Shown: positions 58,378 to 64,000 of the stretch, in pieces
How positions within the stretch are numbered: the stretch's first letter is position 1
Layout of the letters: every line of letters starts with the position of its first letter
NCBI RefSeq assembly: GCF_037975245.1
Contig: NC_092569.1
Coordinates: forward strand, 11,935,001 to 11,999,000
Origin: Apostichopus japonicus
Taxonomy: Eukaryota; Echinodermata; Holothuroidea; Aspidochirotida; Stichopodidae
Direction: 5' to 3'
Length of the DNA stretch: 64,000 bases
The notes under the pieces: generated by a model
Told to the model about the DNA's origin: nothing
Seen by the model: only the letters and a program-made list of their open reading frames with translations
Databases searched by the model: none
Program-made: the position numbers and the translations under genes

Positions 58378-61240
58378 TAAGTATGTGAAACATAGAATCT
58401 TGGATTGCTCACCTCTTAGTACATGTTGGGCCAAAGCCAAAATTACCGTAATTGTGGTGGGACGGAATTTGATAGACCTTTTCAATAATACCACTTTATA
58501 TGTAGCATATATGAAGGAATCAGGATATCCACACAAACAGGTCAGTCACAGACTGCAACCAGACACAAAAAAAACAGACACAAATTTGAAGATGTTGCCA
58601 TGGTAACACAAATATATTGACGTGGTGGGACGGAATGATAAATCTCATGAAATCATGAACATGTAACCTTTATGTAATTATTATCAAAAGTAGTACAATA
58701 TCATAGTAATTACTAACACTGAAATGGAGGTGAACTATTCTTCTACCATTAGGGAAACAATGGCAGAAATTATACTTCACGCATAAGAATTGTGTTAATT
58801 TTACCGAAAGAATGTCAATGTGGTGGGACGGAATGTGGTGGGACGGAATTTTTTTCCAATGTAAAGGCTGTTGATTAGGTACGAAAACAATAAACAATTA
58901 TGTTTTCTCTCACAAGAAGTTCATAAGCAACAATGAAATTTATGCTGTTCAGAGTGAAATATTAAATATGCTCGATGATATTTGGACTTATTCAGTCGGA
59001 AAGTTATTTCGAATATTTGTAATGGATGCTTTGTACGCTGCTCGATAATTTGCTTTCTGGTTGGCCCTTTGCCTTTTCTTCCTACTCCACTCCCATTCTC
59101 GAAATACCTCAGCAGTCAGCACCCCATTCTCTCCTTCTTTTTCTTCCTATAACGTATGTATCTGCTAGCAGACACATTTTGAGGCTCAGGATTTTCCATA
59201 TTGATCTGCTTTGCAAAGAGAGATAAAAGGACATTCTTACCAGCCGGATGCATGAAAAGGGGAGTGGGGGTGGGGGGTATAGCCACACACATTTCTAGCT
59301 TAATTATTAAGAAGTTGGGGGACCAGGAAGCAATAGTGGTCTTCCCCCATATGCCAACATGTGAATAGAAAGAAAGAATAAGTTGGCTTCACTATCCTGT
59401 GAATTGTGTATTACAAATGCAATATGACATGAGAGTTGGCCTCATAATGTGCAGTTATGAACAGGCTGAATAATTGCTAGGTATAGACAGTATACACTTC
59501 CTGCAAAATATATTTCAACTAGCCTATATTGTGTTTTGGTTCCCTTTTTTTGCATCGTAGGCTACAAGTTTCAAAACCCAACTTAGTATGGTAGATAGCA
59601 ACAGCTTAGGCAGCATACCATATCCTGTTAGGCAACAGCTTAGGCTAAAACATTAATTTGCTAGGCTAGACAACTCCAGCAAAATATGTAATATTTCATC
59701 TAACAGGTTTGCTTCCTAGCACTAGTACTGTAGGCTACACATTTCTACCTCTCATTATATTATAAGTTTTGTTTTAAACCTTTCCAATATAACATAGTCT
59801 GTTAGGCAACAGCTTAGGCTAAATCATAATATCAAATTGTCTGAATTGCCTATAACCATGAACTGGAGGTAAATTAATATATTACTATTGAGGAGCAGAC
59901 TGAATTCTTACCTTAATTCTTGCAATCTCGCTCTTCTATCTTGTATGCTTCAGTATGTGAGTACCATAACAACTTAACTTTAAAGTCAATTTCTTGTGCA
60001 CGTGGATCATTGTTCATCAGCAGATGATATCAATTCAAAAGCACATGTTCTACAATGGATAGTTTAGGAAAGCCAAAAGGGCCAAGAAAGAAACCTAGGG
60101 TGAACAACTAGGACTATTTCAATAGTGATGGGATTTATTTATGCATGATAAAAAACCCATTCTCAATTTACCCAAAAATGTGTTGTTTTGACACATGAGG
60201 TTCAAAACTGATGTGATGTGTACAGTATGTATGGAATATCCAGATACATAAAATTTTGAAGTATCATCAATTAATCACATTGTTATAAGGTTGGGTGTTC
60301 AGCAGTCTGAATAAGCTTGTTATCTTAAGTGACAGAGGTAAATTTTGGACCAGACATGCTGTTTGAAGATGCCTTCCATTTAAAATTCCGTCCCACCACA
60401 CCTTGTTTCCGTCCCACCACGAAAATGTTGGACTATCCCCCTGTCTATCCAGGATAAAATATTTATTTTTTCTCCACTCAGAGGTGTCAGTTACATACAT
60501 AGTTGATAGTTTGGAGTGTTTAAAAAAAATTATCATTTTTTTCCCCCTTGGAAATTAAAAAAATATTTTCAAAAATGTGGTGGGACGGAATTGAACACTT
60601 TCGTTTTATTTTTTTTTTCATTCAAGAACTACTATTGATAATTTTTATAGTGCATAAAGTATCCTCATTAAAGGCAATTTATTCTGTCAAAAACAGAAAA
60701 ATTCAACTTTGTTCCCATATGTAATTACCTCATTTTTCTGAAATTCCGTCCCACCACATCAGGAGTGTGCTACCTGCATTTTGGAATGACCGCATTCCAT
60801 TGTTATGCGAGTTATCGTAATTTTTTGTTATGATTACAGAACTTTGGTTAGTTGTTCTCATAACCATGGGTGAAATGAGCCTAAGTGGCAATGTTCAAAT
60901 TCCAGGTAAAGTGATGACCATTAATGGCTTTGGCCCTGTTATGATAAATTCAAGAATGTGAAACACAGAATATTGGATCGCAGACCTCTTTGTACATGTT
61001 ATGATAAATTCAAGTATGTGAAACACAGAATATTGGATCGCAGACCTCTTTGTACATGTTATGATAAATTCAAGTATGTGAAACACAGAATATTGGATTG
61101 CAGACCTCTTTGTACATGGTATGATAAATTCAAGTATGTGAAACACAGAATATTGGATCGCAGACCTCTTTGTACATGGTATGATAAATTCAAGTATGTG
61201 AAACACAGAATATTGGATTGCTGACCTCTTTGCACATGCT
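58378..61240. other. 2.9-kb zone of GTGGTGGGACGGAAT motifs bounded by a 60-bp repeat
   Basis: The 15-mer GTGGTGGGACGGAAT occurs on plus at 58454, 58622, 58820, 58835 and 60577, and on minus at 60385, 60407 (one mismatch) and 60743. Flanks of the motifs are unrelated, so the 15-mer itself is conserved. A 60-bp unit (AAGTATGTGAAACAYAGAAT start) is present once at about 58378-58432 and five times at 60941-61240. There is no coding capacity. It may be a non-autonomous transposon with subterminal binding motifs, or a cluster of protein-binding sites. Confidence 0.7.
60941..61240 (+). repeat. 60-bp tandem repeat, five copies
   Basis: Exact 60-base period, copies starting ATGATAAATTCAA at 60941, 61001, 61061, 61121 and 61181, nearly identical. 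Because 60 is a multiple of three, frames on both strands give 20-residue peptide repeats; these are not genes. A single diverged copy is at 58378-58432. Confidence 0.95.
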
Positions 61241-64000
61241 GTGACTGTAATGTGTGACCAACCATGCAACTGTGGGGTACACACGTTTACGAAGGGCAAG
61301 GTTGTCAATTTGTAATATGTATCTTACATTATTGATGAGGTGACATTTGTCAACTCTGGAAGGGAATGCAAAATATAAATCAAAAAAATAAATCAAAAAA
61401 TGAAATAAAAAATAATAAAACAATAAGTCTCAGTCTTTTGGGTTATGTTTCCCTGATATTGCATGTGATGTTTGACACACTATATAAATATATGCAGTAT
61501 TTTATGAGTCTTTCAACCAGGCTATTAATTTTGTGAATGACAATTGTGTAAACTACAGAGTATTGGCAATGGTTCAAACAAGTTTCACTGATGTGTCGTT
61601 AACAACACACATGAAAAGCTTATTAAACAAACCTTCTTACATGCACACCTTATAAATATAATTTATGACCAATATTGGACAAGATCTAGCCTTGCACAAG
61701 AAGTATACAATATAAATTCATGCAGGAAGGAAGGAATTACTAAATTTCTACTGAGCAAATTCAAAAGATGAATTGGGATTCCATCAGGTCTAGCCTAATT
61801 ACTTAGATTTTTTGATCAACCAAACGAAAGCTGAACAAAAATTTAATGTTGCCGTGGGGATAAGTCTACTGCAGAGACAAAAAATTGCCAGCACAAACAA
61901 AGTTTGAAAAATTATGCTAATCGAATTTCCCTAGTCAGTGCTGTATGTAAATGACTGCTCTTTGAATAACAGATTTATCTCATAAACCGAAGATCTGACT
62001 GGGTGGTGCATGTTGTGCACATTGAGTTTTATTTTTCTTATATGTAATGTATAATGGTAATGTGAATATTGATGATGTTGCAGAGAAGGGTGATTTTGTG
62101 ATCTCCCAATACCTTCACCTTCTGTTCACCCTTACTGAATATCTGATTTTTCTCAATAAATTTATTAATAAGAAAAATAAATAAAAGCAATTCTAAAATT
62201 TAAATTAGAAGGAAAAAACTTCTAAGCAAAAATAAGGGAAAATTATATATATGGAAAGATAGACATATGTTAAACATTCATGTTTGACATTTGACCTTTT
62301 GTGACCTTTTGTGACACCTGTCACTCTTTATCAGTAAAAATAATTCATACATTTGTGTTATATTGCCAGTACACATGGTTATGATCTGTCAAGTTATGTT
62401 CTTACTGTTAATTCACAAACTGTGCAGTGTTTGTGCAATGTATAGTTATCTTAACGCAGTAAAGCTCAAAATAACTGATAATCCGAGATATTATATTTTT
62501 TGGATAATTCATTCTTTCTTAGGGTATGAATATAATTGTCTCTCCTTCTTACTGTACTTCTAGGTCTCCTCAAGTATGCAATACACTGTATGTTCTACCT
62601 CATTAGTGATTAAATACCTTATCCTCATAATATTTAATGTCGGTATTGATGTTCTCGCGATCATGTTTTAACATAAATCTCTTCGGAAATGCTCTATCGC
62701 GACGATTGTTTGTTTGATTGATTGAAGTAAAATGGAATACCGTAATTCGAGTCGAAATCGAATCTGTTGGGAGAAAAAAAAAGAGAAGATTCTTCTTCAC
62801 TCTTTGTATTAACATATATTGGCTATGTCACTCTTTAGATACAGTATGATACTGTAAATGCTATGATTAATAGCACCTAGAGTAGATAAAATAGAAACAC
62901 AGTACCTTTACCTTTGAAAAGAAGTTTTTGTTTCTCCTGGTTATTTATGGATGAAAATTCATAAATTTCACATTCAAGACAAGTTTATTTACTGGAGTTA
63001 AAAACATGGGTTATGCAGACCACTCTTACTCAAGTTACAGGTACAAATATAAATGCTTTATGCAGTTAAATGCATTCATCCTAACAGATACTCCCCAAGT
63101 GATGTGGAAATGTAAATACAACGTTCATATAAATTTTGCAAAATTGTCACAGCAAACCTTTTGAATTTAAAGACATGATTTGTGATATCATATCATTCCA
63201 GTCTTATAAATGTGATGTGATATATCATAATTCCACTTTTTTTCCGGCCTATAGTTCAAAACAGCATTCCTGCATGTTTTTTTGCTAGCTTAAACATTCA
63301 GAACATTCAAGGAAAAGTCGAAACATTGGGAGTTGAACTTTTACGCTACAATGTAGTAGATTTTGAGGCACTTTCATTAGTTATTAGGCTAAAATTGTGA
63401 AATTCTAGGCCTGCTTCTTGCAAAGTATCTGCAGGTACTATCTGCCATGTTTTTTTGTTTTGTGGCTCATCTTAAGCAGCACACTGCATAATTATGATAT
63501 ATGGACGTAGTAGTTGTGCTTGTGTGATTGTTGATGTAATGTAATCTTTTCTATGTTGTGATGATGATGTCACATATATTGTAACATTGAGATTCAATGC
63601 AGATCAACATGATCATTAAGATACATGTACAGTAGAAACAGTGTCTTGTACGTGTGTACACAGGTTGTCTGAATTAGTACTGACACATCTACTGTAGCAC
63701 ACTGATGAGGATTCCATCAAATTCAGACTCCAGGTTATGATGTCATCATGATGTCCTGATCGAATTATGCACATTGTGCTCAGTCGTAGGCATAAGTTAT
63801 ATTCCAAACCGCTTGTACGCTCAGTATCTCTGTATCTTACAGAAGTTTATTTTATGGCCTTTTATTGAGACTTGTGTAATTTGAACCTGCACAGTTAGAT
63901 TATGCTTTTTATTATTTAAAAAAAAACAACTCGTACAGGACAGTTCATTGTTTAGGAGCAATCATGCACATTAGAAATGCATTTATAATGCATGATGTTA
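61241..64000. other. No gene seen
   Basis: AT-rich sequence to the window end with no recognisable exon, RNA gene or transposon ends. Confidence 0.5.

Larger units (their letters stand above)
23643..64000 (+). other. Putative first intron of the PDE7 gene, repeat-rich
   Basis: From the donor at 23643 to the window end I found no exon with a recognisable PDE7 sequence and no other host gene. The region holds the hAT transposon, MITE-like and hammerhead-like repeats, and several minisatellites, listed separately. Its intronic nature is inferred from the first-exon assignment; a separate small gene inside it cannot be excluded. Confidence 0.5.

Noticed and set aside
60895-61308. 137-codon frame with exact 20-residue repeats
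   Set aside because: Consequence of a 60-bp DNA tandem repeat; opposite-strand frames are open too and no start or splice context supports a gene.
1-64000. tRNA genes, rRNA genes and CRISPR arrays
   Set aside because: No intact tRNA cloverleaf with a good B box was seen, no rRNA sequence, and the tandem repeats lack the repeat-spacer pattern; the genome is eukaryotic.

Overview
This is eukaryotic genomic DNA: AT-rich, mostly non-coding, with spliced genes and many microsatellites, minisatellites and DNA transposons. The gene content (a PDE7-type phosphodiesterase, a multi-TIR innate-immunity-type gene, a BED-finger hAT transposase) and recurrent TAGGCCTA and ACAGTAC motifs fit a marine invertebrate deuterostome. 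My best guess is an echinoderm such as a sea cucumber, but this is not proven from the window.

Region by region. 1-8160 holds no gene I can support. It has a 540-bp pure pyrimidine tract (1321-1862), a MITE relic, a tRNA-derived SINE candidate with a tandem tail (4083-4310) and a short inverted-repeat element carrying a hammerhead-ribozyme-like core (5412-5659). 8161-14218, minus strand, is a four-exon gene whose splice phases all agree (0, 1, 1). It gives a 675-residue protein read as TIR-SAM-TIR-TIR; an unseen 5' exon is likely. 14219-23440 is intergenic or 5' leader sequence with tandem repeats and an intact 287-bp MITE with an 8-bp target duplication. 23514-23642, plus strand, is the first coding exon of a PDE7-type cyclic-nucleotide phosphodiesterase, recognised by its RRGAISFSSSS signature. 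No later PDE7 exon was found, so 23643-64000 is probably mostly its first intron.

That putative intron carries the most interesting mobile DNA. A complete 3,974-bp hAT transposon (38144-42117) has terminal inverted repeats, a perfect 8-bp target duplication (GTGTAAAC) and an uninterrupted two-exon 600-residue transposase. There is a second hammerhead-like element arranged as a long foldback (54549-54720). A different repeat family with a hammerhead-like fold lies at 50259-50368, with a deleted relative at 28388-28465. A 2.9-kb zone (58378-61240) has eight copies of the 15-mer GTGGTGGGACGGAAT in both orientations, with a 60-bp repeat at both ends. Several minisatellites with higher-order structure occur at 29937-30540, 32330-32815 and 43540-44250.

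The two host genes are divergent (TIR gene leftward, PDE7 rightward), so both 5' ends lie within the interval 14.2-23.5 kb. Domain and family names come from reading motifs by eye; no database search was possible.
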